A DNA stretch of 24,001 nucleotides from an uncultured Halieaceae bacterium (GTDB lineage: Bacteria; Pseudomonadota; Gammaproteobacteria; Pseudomonadales; Halieaceae): NCBI GenBank assembly GCA_938045215.1, contig CALINF010000178.1, positions 1-24,001 of the forward strand, given 5' to 3'. This document shows, one piece after another, positions 16,084-23,348 of this stretch. The notes beneath the pieces were generated by a model. The model saw only the letters and a program-made list of their open reading frames with translations, had not been told where the DNA came from and made no database searches. The position numbers were made by a program, and so were the translations under genes. How positions within the stretch are numbered: position 1 is the first letter of the stretch; the number at the start of each line of letters is the position of its first letter.

Positions 16084-16385
16084 GTGCTTTTCCTCACTCA
16101 TGTCTGCTAGACAGTCGTCATCGTTCAATCGATGGGGACAGTATTCTCATTGGAGGGATTTAGCGGCAACAAAAACCTGGAGAAAACTCAAGATAGCTGG
16201 GCAAGCGAAAACCTGGAGTTTTCTGGGGAAAGAGCTTGCCTTACCGGCAAGGCGGTCGGGTCAGGGGGTATATCTTACTCCGGTGGATAACGACGAGAGT
16301 GTCTCGTGAAGCGACGCACAGGGCGCACTTGAGGAATGTTAGTTAGTTGGTGCAAGGGGGGTGAGGCTGCATGGCAACCGGGCAA
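16084..16385 (-). promoter_or_regulatory. 302-bp spacer upstream of the PilG-like gene, probable operon promoter region
   Basis: This non-coding stretch separates the regulator pair from the chemosensory genes and is the natural place for the operon promoter. It holds the repeat/dyad cluster at 16172-16224 and a 6-bp stem (CTTGCC/GGCAAG around 16234). A TATACC-like -10 is visible on the minus strand near 16268-16273, without a good -35. No -24/-12 sigma-54 promoter pattern was found on the minus strand. Confidence 0.4.
16172..16224. repeat. Direct repeat plus dyad, operator-like
   Basis: AAAACCTGGAG occurs twice (16172-16182 and 16208-16218), 36 bp apart. Interleaved with it, AGAAAACTC (16181-16189) and GAGTTTTCT (16216-16224) form 9-bp inverted arms, and GAAAAC/GTTTTC (16207-16223) is a smaller dyad. 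The cluster lies about 90-140 bp before the PilG-like ATG and could be an operator, perhaps for the adjacent Fis-type regulator. Confidence 0.45.
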
Positions 16386-16997
16386 TCAGTCACTGGGGAA
16401 CATGAAGTTCTTAAAGGGTTCCATGTGGCCGGGCTGGAAATCGTGGGTCTCGTAGATATTGAACTTGTGCATCATAGTGAGGCAACGCTGGAAGGCCGCA
16501 TCTGCCTGATAACTCGACGGTGGGATCTCATAGCGATCGGTGATTTCGGAGAAAATCATCGAGGCTATATCCCGCCTTTGCTGATCCTCCCTGTAAATTA
16601 TGTGTTCTATTGGGGAGGGTACGATCGGCGAACCGTAGATCAGAAATGCCTCCCAGCGCGCCACACTCTGGCTTCCCTGCAACTGACTGGTCAAAAACTT
16701 CACCATATTGTGTAAGTCCAGGCGTGACGGGAGGACATCACGCTGCAGCCAACGTCGTATATCCGCCTCTGACCAATCGGGATTGATCACACGAATACTA
16801 CTGATTCGGCCCTCCGTCTGGGAGGGCACAACACCGGCAAGGTCCCACAGCATATTGAGTCTGGCGGAGAAACCCAGACTGGTCGGCAACTTGGTTACCG
16901 TGCACAACTGGTACTCAATGGCGCTGGCATCGATAGTATTGACGTCGGCCATATCGGTGCTCGGAGATTCCACGCCTTTCCCGGATTTACTCATCAT
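16386..16997 (-). CDS. Unknown protein with possible XRE-like HTH, coupled to the AAA+ gene
   Basis: 203 residues, soluble, no signal peptide or membrane helix. I do not recognise the family. One stretch (about 42-105: FSARLNMLWDLAGVVP, then DWSEADIRRWLQRDVLPS and LDLHNMVKFLTSQL) resembles the helix-turn-helix and following helix of XRE/Cro-type repressors, where the pattern RWL...LPS..NL..L is common; this is an inference by eye. The C-terminal part after about 115 has no visible motif. The ATG overlaps the stop of the preceding AAA+ gene (ATGA), so translation is coupled and the two products probably work together. A second ATG directly follows the first. The chemosensory operon begins 302 bp downstream. 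Confidence 0.8.
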   Translation of the reverse strand: MMSKSGKGVESPSTDMADVNTIDASAIEYQLCTVTKLPTSLGFSARLNMLWDLAGVVPSQTEGRISSIRVINPDWSEADIRRWLQRDVLPSRLDLHNMVKFLTSQLQGSQSVARWEAFLIYGSPIVPSPIEHIIYREDQQRRDIASMIFSEITDRYEIPPSSYQADAAFQRCLTMMHKFNIYETHDFQPGHMEPFKNFMFPSD

Positions 16998-18322
16998 TGA
17001 TCCCCGGATTTATTGGTTTCTATTGTGAGTTTGTACTCACTTATCTTTTTGTTGAAAGTAGGCTTTGAGACACCCAACAACACCGCGCAGCGGGCGATTC
17101 CATGCTCATTTTGAAGAGACAACAGTACGCTCATTAGTATCTCCTGCACGCGCTGTAGAAGTGGGTAGGGCAGGACGCCGGACTCCCTTACCCATTCACG
17201 CAACAGCCTCCGGCAGTCGAGCCATCTTACATCTTCCTCGCGTTCCCGGTTACGCTCATGAGCTCGCGCCAACCAGCGGCGTGTATTGCGCGTACTCTCA
17301 CGTAGAAATCTGGCGATCAGGCGCACATCACCAGAATAACGCTGCTCAGACGCCAGCAATATGTCATCGACCAGCCAGTGACCCACCGGGAGCGGGTCAT
17401 CCTGTAACAGCCGAATCACCAGCTCACCTAACGCCCAGGAAAAATCCTCTTCCAAAGTAGGGTGGTAGGAGTCGATCGCAGTTTGTTGTGTAGCACTGGC
17501 CAGATAACCGGTTTCACCGTACGCGTGGCAAGAGCGTTCGGGCGCTGCGACAGTGAGCCCCAGATCTACAGAGCGCACCCATTCACCGTCCCCCGTGCTC
17601 AAGGCGTGAATTACCCGCTCGCGAATTTCGGTGATGTTGCCGCGCCAGTGGTGGCCAAGCATCGCCTTCTCGGCATCCGGGGTGAAACCCTTCACACACG
17701 CCGCTCGATGCTGTACTTCCTGAGCCAGGATTTTTTCCGCCCAACGCAATACCGCCTGTTTGCGCATGCGCATGGGCGGAATGTGTATCGGGTATCCGCC
17801 AAAAGCGCTGGCTAACGCCTCATTCAGCTCTCCGCGGGAAACCAGAGTCTCCAGCGGGTCACAAAATAGACCAATATAGCGGGCTTGAGGAAGATAACGG
17901 GCAGGCTTTGCGTCAATCTGGACACGCGTGGCCAGCTGCTTTGCTAAACGCAGCTGTACCTGTGCTGGCAGCAACTGCGGTGACTTGAACACGAGGGTCT
18001 TGCCTTCACTGTGGAGTAGCGCGTGTTGAATTCTATCGGCCGCGCGAGTACGCCCACGAAGCTCTTTGCAGTCCAACGCCAACAAATCACCCGGGTCGCC
18101 ACCAGATTCTTTGTGTATAAGCTTGGCAACGTACATCTTGCCCGTTCCACTCGCACCGACAATGGCTACTGGAATATCCACGCCAGCAAGAAAGGCCGCC
18201 TGATCTACGGCACCTTCCATATTGTCGGTAACATAGCCCTGTAGCGCGGCCTCAATATTGCCAACTATCTCAACATCGTCGGCTTCTATCTCTGCCGAAT
18301 CAGCTTCCGTCACTAGGCTCAC
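16994..18322 (-). CDS. Degenerate sigma-54-activator-like AAA+ protein with Fis-type HTH
   Basis: 442 residues resembling the AAA+ core and DNA-binding end of NtrC-type activators, without a receiver domain. Walker A is intact as GASGTGK (56-62) and the PIHIPPMRMRK block (178-188) matches the family's PIHLPPLRER. However, the GAFTGA sigma-54 contact loop is missing (only about 20 residues between Walker A helix and strand), Walker B LFLDE reads LVFKS (110-114), the FREDLYYR arginine-finger region reads LNEALASAF, and GNVREL reads GNITEI, losing the sensor-II arginine. Two Fis-type HTH-like segments follow: about 328-356 (SGDVRLIARFLRESTRNTRR) and about 402-432 (ARCAVLLGVSKPTFNKK). It is therefore probably an ATP-binding but not ATP-hydrolysing DNA-binding protein. 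Start is GTG with a weak ribosome site, so the N-terminus is uncertain. It overlaps the 203-aa gene. Confidence 0.85.
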   Translation of the reverse strand: MSLVTEADSAEIEADDVEIVGNIEAALQGYVTDNMEGAVDQAAFLAGVDIPVAIVGASGTGKMYVAKLIHKESGGDPGDLLALDCKELRGRTRAADRIQHALLHSEGKTLVFKSPQLLPAQVQLRLAKQLATRVQIDAKPARYLPQARYIGLFCDPLETLVSRGELNEALASAFGGYPIHIPPMRMRKQAVLRWAEKILAQEVQHRAACVKGFTPDAEKAMLGHHWRGNITEIRERVIHALSTGDGEWVRSVDLGLTVAAPERSCHAYGETGYLASATQQTAIDSYHPTLEEDFSWALGELVIRLLQDDPLPVGHWLVDDILLASEQRYSGDVRLIARFLRESTRNTRRWLARAHERNREREEDVRWLDCRRLLREWVRESGVLPYPLLQRVQEILMSVLLSLQNEHGIARCAVLLGVSKPTFNKKISEYKLTIETNKSGDQ

Positions 18323-18520
18323 CTGTTATGTGGGTACGCAAGGCCGCGTAAGTTACCGCCCAATCTCAACGGTTATGCTGCGCCTTGTTGTTATCCATAC
18401 ACCAGATTGTGACGATTTTCGTGTGCTTATGCTATGGGCAGGCCTGATCGGGGGTTGATCCGTGCCCGGGCGCCCTGCGTTAACAGCGACTCACCGAGCA
18501 TTGGTGCCCACTTCAGGCTA
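18323..18520. other. gyrB to AAA+ gene spacer
   Basis: 198 bp with no credible gene. It must hold the gyrB 3' end and the promoter of the regulator pair on the minus strand. Small GC palindromes such as GGGCGCCC are present near 18470, but no stem followed by a T-run was seen, so gyrB may read through. A TATGGATAA-like -10 candidate on the minus strand near 18388-18396 has no clear -35. Confidence 0.35.
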
Positions 18521-20938
18521 TCAAACGTCCAGGTTCGCGACTGAGAGCGCATTCTCCTCAATGAACTCCCTGCGAGGCTCTACATGGTCGCCCATCAGCG
18601 TGGTGAAGATCTGGTCCGCTCCAATTGCGTCTTCAATGGTCACCTGCAGCATGCGACGAACTTCAGGATCCATAGTGGTTTCCCAAAGCTGATCCGGGTT
18701 CATTTCACCCAAGCCTTTGTACCGCTGAATTGTGTAACCCTTCCTGGCCTCGGACATCAGCCACTCCATGCCCTCGGCAAAACTCTGCGTCTGTAGAACC
18801 TTTTCTCCCCGCTGAAAATAGCCCTCTGGCTCGATCAGAGTATTGAGCGTGTCGCCCAGATCGATAAGGCTGCGATACTCTGAGGAGGAGAAGAAGTCGT
18901 GATGATATTCGGTATCAGACTCCACTCCGTGTGATATCAACCTGACAACAGGGAAGAAGATGTTCCGCTCAACGTCTTTACGCACAAACACAGAGTACGC
19001 ACTGCCTTTACTCGCCACGGTAAGTAAGCGCTCACTTAACTGTTCGCAGAATGCGCTCACGGCCGCCTCGTCCGCCAGGTCTTCCACCGTGAGCGAGGCC
19101 CCGTAGACTATCTCCCAAAGCACATCAGGTGCGTAGAGCCTGCTCAGTCGATCGACCGTAGCGTTAACGGCGCGGTACATCTGCACCAGCTCCTCTAGGC
19201 CACCTCCAGAAATAGCGGGCGCGTCTGGATTAACAAAGATGGACGCGTTCTCGAGAGCTGATTGCGTGAGATACTGGGTAAGCGCCTCATCGTCTTTCAG
19301 ATACTGGCTCTGTTTGCCGCGGGCGATCTTGTACAACGGCGGCTGGGCAATAAAGACGTGACCGCGCTCAATCAATTCACGCATCTGACGAAAGAAAAAC
19401 GTCAGTAGAAGCGTTCTAATGTGAGAGCCATCAACATCAGCGTCCGTCATAATGATGATGCTGTGATAACGCAGCTTATCAGGATTAAATTCTTCCTTAC
19501 CGATGCCACATCCCAAAGCGGTCACAATGGTGCCCACTTCCGCCGAGCCCAGCATCTTATCGAAGCGCGCTTTCTCTACATTCAGGATCTTGCCTTTGAG
19601 AGGAAGGATCGCCTGATATTTTCTATTACGGCCTTGCTTTGCTGATCCACCAGCTGAATCGCCCTCAACCAGATAGATCTCGGAAAGGGCAGGGTCCTTT
19701 TCCTGACAATCAGCCAGCTTTCCAGGCAACCCGGCTATATCGAGTGCACCTTTACGCCGCGTCATATCACGGGCCTTTCGAGCCGCTTCACGCGCTCGCG
19801 CGGCATCCAGCATCTTGCCCACTACGGCCTTAGCTTCCTGAGGGTTCTCCAGCAGGTATTCATTAAACTTGGCATTCATCGCCTGCTCTACGGCCGTTTT
19901 TACTTCCGAAGACACCAATTTATCTTTTGTCTGTGACGAAAATTTTGGGTCGGGCACTTTGACAGAAACAATTGCGGTAAGACCTTCACGAGCATCGTCG
20001 CCCGTCGTATTCACCTTCTCTTTCTTTGCCAGACCCTCGCGCTCTATATAAGTATTGAGGTTGCGCGTTAGCGCAGCCCGAAATCCGGCCAGGTGAGTAC
20101 CTCCATCCCGCTGAGGAATGTTGTTGGTATAGCAAAACAGATTTTCCTGAAACGAATCGTTCCACTGTAAAGCCACTTCCACACCAACCCCGTCATCCGT
20201 ATCAACCTGGAAGTGGAAGGGCTTGTTAACCACCGTTTTGTTCTTGTTAAGGTAGTCAACAAACGCGTTCAAGCCACCTTCATATTTAAAAGTCTCTGTT
20301 TTACCCGATTTTTCGTCAGCAAGGACAATACAAACGCCGGAGTTCAGAAAAGCAAGCTCTCGCAAACGCTTGGCGAGCTGATCAAAATGGAACTCGATGT
20401 TGGTAAATGTATTGGCAGATGGCTTGAAATTCACCATCGTGCCAGACGCTTCTGTTGTACCAATCTCGGCAAGCGGAGCATCCGGTACACCGTGGCGGTA
20501 AACCTGTTCATACATCTTGTTCTCTCGGCGGATAGTCAGCACCAGCTTTTCAGAAAGAGCATTAACCACCGATACACCCACGCCATGCAGGCCGCCGGAG
20601 ACCTTGTAGGTGTTGTCATCAAATTTACCCCCCGCGTGAAGCACCGTCATGATGACTTCAGCGGCAGAAACGCCTTCCTCGTGGATTTCGGTCGGGATAC
20701 CCCGCCCATCATCACTCACGCTAACCGATTCGTCCGGGTGAATGACCACCTTGATCTCACTGCAGTACCCCGCCAGGGCCTCATCAATGGAGTTGTCAAC
20801 AAGCTCGAAGACCATATGGTGAAGGCCCGTGCCATCATCTGTGTCCCCGATATACATGCCGGGCCGTTTACGAACCGCGTCCAGCCCTTTTAGTACTTTG
20901 ATACTGGATGAATCGTAGTTCTGCTCTGTCTCACTCAT
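18521..20938 (-). CDS. gyrB: DNA gyrase subunit B
   Basis: ATPase subunit of DNA gyrase, which introduces negative supercoils together with GyrA. The 805-residue length is almost that of E. coli GyrB (804). The GHKL ATPase shows ELVDNSIDEALAGY (Glu45, Asn49), SDDGRGIP (76-82) and GGLHGVGVSVVNALS (115-129). The TOPRIM part shows EGDSAGGSAKQGRNRKYQA from Glu425 and MTDADVDGSHIRTLL with Asp499 and Asp501. The C-terminal QRYKGLGEMNPDQLWETTMD block, the insert typical of proteobacterial GyrB, and the family-like ending FIEENALSVANLDV are present. It lies 45 bp downstream of recF on the same strand, the standard dnaA-dnaN-recF-gyrB order, and is probably partly cotranscribed. Confidence 0.98.
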   Translation of the reverse strand: MSETEQNYDSSSIKVLKGLDAVRKRPGMYIGDTDDGTGLHHMVFELVDNSIDEALAGYCSEIKVVIHPDESVSVSDDGRGIPTEIHEEGVSAAEVIMTVLHAGGKFDDNTYKVSGGLHGVGVSVVNALSEKLVLTIRRENKMYEQVYRHGVPDAPLAEIGTTEASGTMVNFKPSANTFTNIEFHFDQLAKRLRELAFLNSGVCIVLADEKSGKTETFKYEGGLNAFVDYLNKNKTVVNKPFHFQVDTDDGVGVEVALQWNDSFQENLFCYTNNIPQRDGGTHLAGFRAALTRNLNTYIEREGLAKKEKVNTTGDDAREGLTAIVSVKVPDPKFSSQTKDKLVSSEVKTAVEQAMNAKFNEYLLENPQEAKAVVGKMLDAARAREAARKARDMTRRKGALDIAGLPGKLADCQEKDPALSEIYLVEGDSAGGSAKQGRNRKYQAILPLKGKILNVEKARFDKMLGSAEVGTIVTALGCGIGKEEFNPDKLRYHSIIIMTDADVDGSHIRTLLLTFFFRQMRELIERGHVFIAQPPLYKIARGKQSQYLKDDEALTQYLTQSALENASIFVNPDAPAISGGGLEELVQMYRAVNATVDRLSRLYAPDVLWEIVYGASLTVEDLADEAAVSAFCEQLSERLLTVASKGSAYSVFVRKDVERNIFFPVVRLISHGVESDTEYHHDFFSSSEYRSLIDLGDTLNTLIEPEGYFQRGEKVLQTQSFAEGMEWLMSEARKGYTIQRYKGLGEMNPDQLWETTMDPEVRRMLQVTIEDAIGADQIFTTLMGDHVEPRREFIEENALSVANLDV

Positions 20939-20983
20939 TAAAATCAGGCTCTTTCTGGTTGATTACGCTTGATGTTCATCAGC

Positions 20984-22072
20984 TTAAGCCGTGAACGCTG
21001 TTATTTTGCCATGTTCCACGTGGAACATGGTCAGTGGCCTTGCTCCGCTCGCAGGCCAGACGTTGCTGATCTCGTCCGCCTGCACACTGGTTATAAACAC
21101 CTGCGACCGCATTCCTGCCAGAAGCTCGCAGACCATGCGGCAATGCTCTGAATCAAGCTCCGAAGGTAGGTCATCAACCAGGTAGCTACACGGCTGCGCC
21201 GCGCGCCTGTCCTCCAATGCCTGCCCTTGCGCCAACTTTAGCGCACACACCACTAACTTCTGCTGGCCCCGTGAAAGGGTATCTGCTGCGCTGTACCCGC
21301 TGATCAATACGCGCAAATCAGCCCGCTGAGGGCCCACATGGGTATAACCATGCTCCAAATCAGATTTCTGACTTTGTGTCAGCGCTTCTGCATAGGACAA
21401 ACTCTTATCCCAGCCTCGGCGATACCGTATTTCCAGGCCTTCAAGCTCAGGCGCCAGCGCCTCCAACATCGCATGGAAGCGGGGTACCAGCTGCATAAAG
21501 TAGCTTTGTCGATATTCGTGTATGGCATCACCAGCCTCTGCCAGGTCATTGCTCCATACTGACAATTCCGACTGGGATATTTTATCACGTCGCAGGATTT
21601 TGTTTCGCTGTTTTATGCCCCGCTGGAAGCGGCGCCAGGTGGGGTAAAAACGGTGTTCCACGTGGAACACACCCCAGTCGAGATATTGTCGTCGCGCGCG
21701 CGGCGAGCCGACCAGTAGATCAAAACTATCGGCGTTGATCACCTGCAGCGGTAATTGGCCAATAAGATCAGTCACAGATGACGCAGGCTTTCCTGCAACC
21801 TTTATCTGGCTTTCACCTGTTAAAAGGCGCCTGACGCCCAGTGACACCGCCCCCTGGCCAAATACAGTACACTGCGGCTTCCCATGCGTAATCAGCGCTT
21901 TCGCCGAGCTGCCACGAAAGCTTCGGCCTAGTCCAAGAATATGAATGGCCTCCAGAACACTGGTTTTGCCACTACCATTATGGCCGCTGAATACGTTGAT
22001 TTCACCGAGGTCCTGCAGTTTAACTTCCTGCAGATTTCGAACGTTGTAGATGTGTAATTGCTTCAATGCCAT
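20984..22072 (-). CDS. recF: RecF DNA repair and replication-gap protein
   Basis: SMC-like ATPase of the RecFOR pathway that helps load RecA at single-strand gaps. It has 362 residues from the chosen ATG, close to 357 in E. coli. Walker A is GHNGSGKTS (30-38), the ABC signature is LSRGQQK (266-272) and Walker B is SYLVDDLPSELD (296-307). The ATG at MALKQLHIYNVRNL fits family N-termini; a TTG ten codons upstream (22102) is possible but neither start has a strong ribosome site. Two FHVEH pentapeptides (136-140 and 350-354) are each encoded by a parS palindrome. The second lies eight residues before the stop, in a C-terminal tail that may have been shaped by the DNA site rather than by protein function. 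Confidence 0.96.
   Translation of the reverse strand: MALKQLHIYNVRNLQEVKLQDLGEINVFSGHNGSGKTSVLEAIHILGLGRSFRGSSAKALITHGKPQCTVFGQGAVSLGVRRLLTGESQIKVAGKPASSVTDLIGQLPLQVINADSFDLLVGSPRARRQYLDWGVFHVEHRFYPTWRRFQRGIKQRNKILRRDKISQSELSVWSNDLAEAGDAIHEYRQSYFMQLVPRFHAMLEALAPELEGLEIRYRRGWDKSLSYAEALTQSQKSDLEHGYTHVGPQRADLRVLISGYSAADTLSRGQQKLVVCALKLAQGQALEDRRAAQPCSYLVDDLPSELDSEHCRMVCELLAGMRSQVFITSVQADEISNVWPASGARPLTMFHVEHGKITAFTA
21009..21030. promoter_or_regulatory. parS: parS-type centromere site 1 (in recF 3' end)
   Basis: Core TGTTCCACGTGGAACA at 21012-21027 within a perfect 22-bp palindrome. It matches the Pseudomonas-type parS sequence bound by ParB near the origin. It encodes FHVEH near the RecF C-terminus. 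ParB loading here would help segregate the origin region. Confidence 0.85.
21653..21670. promoter_or_regulatory. parS: parS-type centromere site 2 (inside recF)
   Basis: The same core TGTTCCACGTGGAACA at 21654-21669, inside an 18-bp perfect palindrome, 642 bp from site 1. It encodes FHVEH at RecF residues 136-140, in the same codon phase as site 1. Two identical 16-mers so close together cannot be chance. Confidence 0.85.
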
Positions 22073-22157
22073 CAATTCGCCGGCGCGTTGCGCAATTGCC
22101 AAAGCCCTGATGGCGCGTGCACGCCTGGGGCAGGGCTCAAGTAGGCTCTAAAAGTGA

Positions 22158-23261
22158 TTAGAGCCGCATCGGCATGACCACATACAACGAGTCACCGCCA
22201 TCTGATTCTTCCAACATGGCGCTACTGTTGGGGTCAGATAGAGAGAGCCGCACTTCCTCGCCACTGAGAACACCCAGTACATCCAGCAAGTAGCCAACAT
22301 TAAAACCGATTTCCAGGCTGTCTCCCTCATACTGAACAGTCACCACCTCCTCGGCCTCTTCCTGTTCAGGGTTATTGGCGATGATATCCAGGCTTCCAGT
22401 CGTCAGCTTTAGACGCACGCCGCGATATTTTTCGTTTGACAAGATAGCGGTGCGGGCAAACGCCTGTCTGAGATCAAGTCGAGAGCCAACGACAGACTTA
22501 TCCGGGGAACGCGGCAGAACCCGCTCATAATCTGGAAACTTCCCATCCACAAGCTTGGAGGTAAACGTAAAATCGTTGGTTGTGGCTCGGGCATGGTTGC
22601 TCCCGATGACGACCACTATGTCTTCGTCATCTTCAAGCAGAAGGCGATTGAGCTCCAGAACACCTTTGCGCGGCAAAATCACCTGAGTATCGCCCCCCAC
22701 ATCAACGGGAGAGGGTAGGGTGCACATCGCCAGCCGGTGCCCATCAGTGGCCACCACCCGCAACTGATTGCCCTTTAGCTCCAGCAACATACCATTGAGG
22801 TAATAGCGCACATCCTGCTGAGCCATTGCGAAGCCGGTGCGGTCGATCAACCGTTTAAGCTCGCCTTGCTTTATCGTGAACTGGTGAGTGCCCATGCTGT
22901 CTTCGACAGAGGGAAACTCCCTGGCTGGCAAAGTGGCAAGCGTAAATCTGCTGCGACCAGACCTAACCTTAACCTTGCCATCCTCGGCCGCAAACTCTAT
23001 ATCACTACCTTCAGGTAGCGACTTACAGATATCGACCAATTTCCGTGCCGGAACGGTAACTTCGCCAGGCTCGCCCGCTGATGCGAGCTGCACGCGCCCC
23101 AGCAGCTCTACCTCGAGATCCGTGCCGGTCAGCGACAGGCGGTCACCATCGAGCACCATCAGCACGTTGGCAAGAATTGGCAGTGTTTGTCGTCGCTCGA
23201 CGACGCCGGCTACAAGGTTAAGAGGTTTGAGCAGAGCTTCCCTTGATATAGCGAACTTCAT
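22158..23261 (-). CDS. dnaN: DNA polymerase III beta sliding clamp
   Basis: Ring-shaped processivity clamp of the replicase, 367 residues against 366 in E. coli. The N-terminus MKFAISREALLKPLNLVAGVVERR and the LPILANVLM segment are typical, as are GTDLEVEL, RSGRSRFTLATLPAREFP, ATDGHRLAMC and the C-terminal YVVMPMRL, which forms part of the peptide-binding pocket. It sits 85 bp upstream of recF and 87 bp downstream of dnaA in the usual order. The ATG has an AAGGA stretch about 14 bases upstream, longer than ideal. A promoter-like pair is visible in the dnaA-dnaN spacer, so dnaN may be transcribed independently as well as from dnaA. Confidence 0.98.
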   Translation of the reverse strand: MKFAISREALLKPLNLVAGVVERRQTLPILANVLMVLDGDRLSLTGTDLEVELLGRVQLASAGEPGEVTVPARKLVDICKSLPEGSDIEFAAEDGKVKVRSGRSRFTLATLPAREFPSVEDSMGTHQFTIKQGELKRLIDRTGFAMAQQDVRYYLNGMLLELKGNQLRVVATDGHRLAMCTLPSPVDVGGDTQVILPRKGVLELNRLLLEDDEDIVVVIGSNHARATTNDFTFTSKLVDGKFPDYERVLPRSPDKSVVGSRLDLRQAFARTAILSNEKYRGVRLKLTTGSLDIIANNPEQEEAEEVVTVQYEGDSLEIGFNVGYLLDVLGVLSGEEVRLSLSDPNSSAMLEESDGGDSLYVVMPMRL

Positions 23262-23281
23262 AAGGGGTTTTTTCCTTTTAA

Positions 23282-23311
23282 ATCATATAGTTATAGCAAA
23301 AGACCGTGTAA
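23282..23311 (-). promoter_or_regulatory. Candidate dnaN promoter in dnaA-dnaN spacer
   Basis: On the minus strand TTACAC (23306-23311) and TATGAT (23282-23287) are separated by 18 bp, a fair -35/-10 pair. It would place the start about 15 bases upstream of the dnaN ATG ribosome region. The spacer is AT-rich here; no DnaA box was found in it. Confidence 0.45.
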
Positions 23312-23348
23312 TATGCACACAAAACCACTACGGGGCAGCCCGCCTGGT

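Noticed and set aside
16282..16290. DnaA-box-like TTATCCACC (minus strand), with a similar TTATCCATA at about 18388
   Set aside because: Each is one base off the consensus, and several such matches are expected by chance in 24 kb; they are not clustered.
16084..16385. Sigma-54 promoter expected from the activator-like neighbour
   Set aside because: No -24/-12 GG-N10-GC type element of good quality was found on the minus strand, and the neighbour lacks the GAFTGA loop needed to contact sigma-54.
18440..18500. GC-rich palindromes after gyrB as a terminator
   Set aside because: No T-run follows on the transcribed strand, so they do not qualify as an intrinsic terminator.
20213..20893. Open frame of 226 codons on the plus strand
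   Set aside because: Antisense to the gyrB ATPase region, which is unambiguous.
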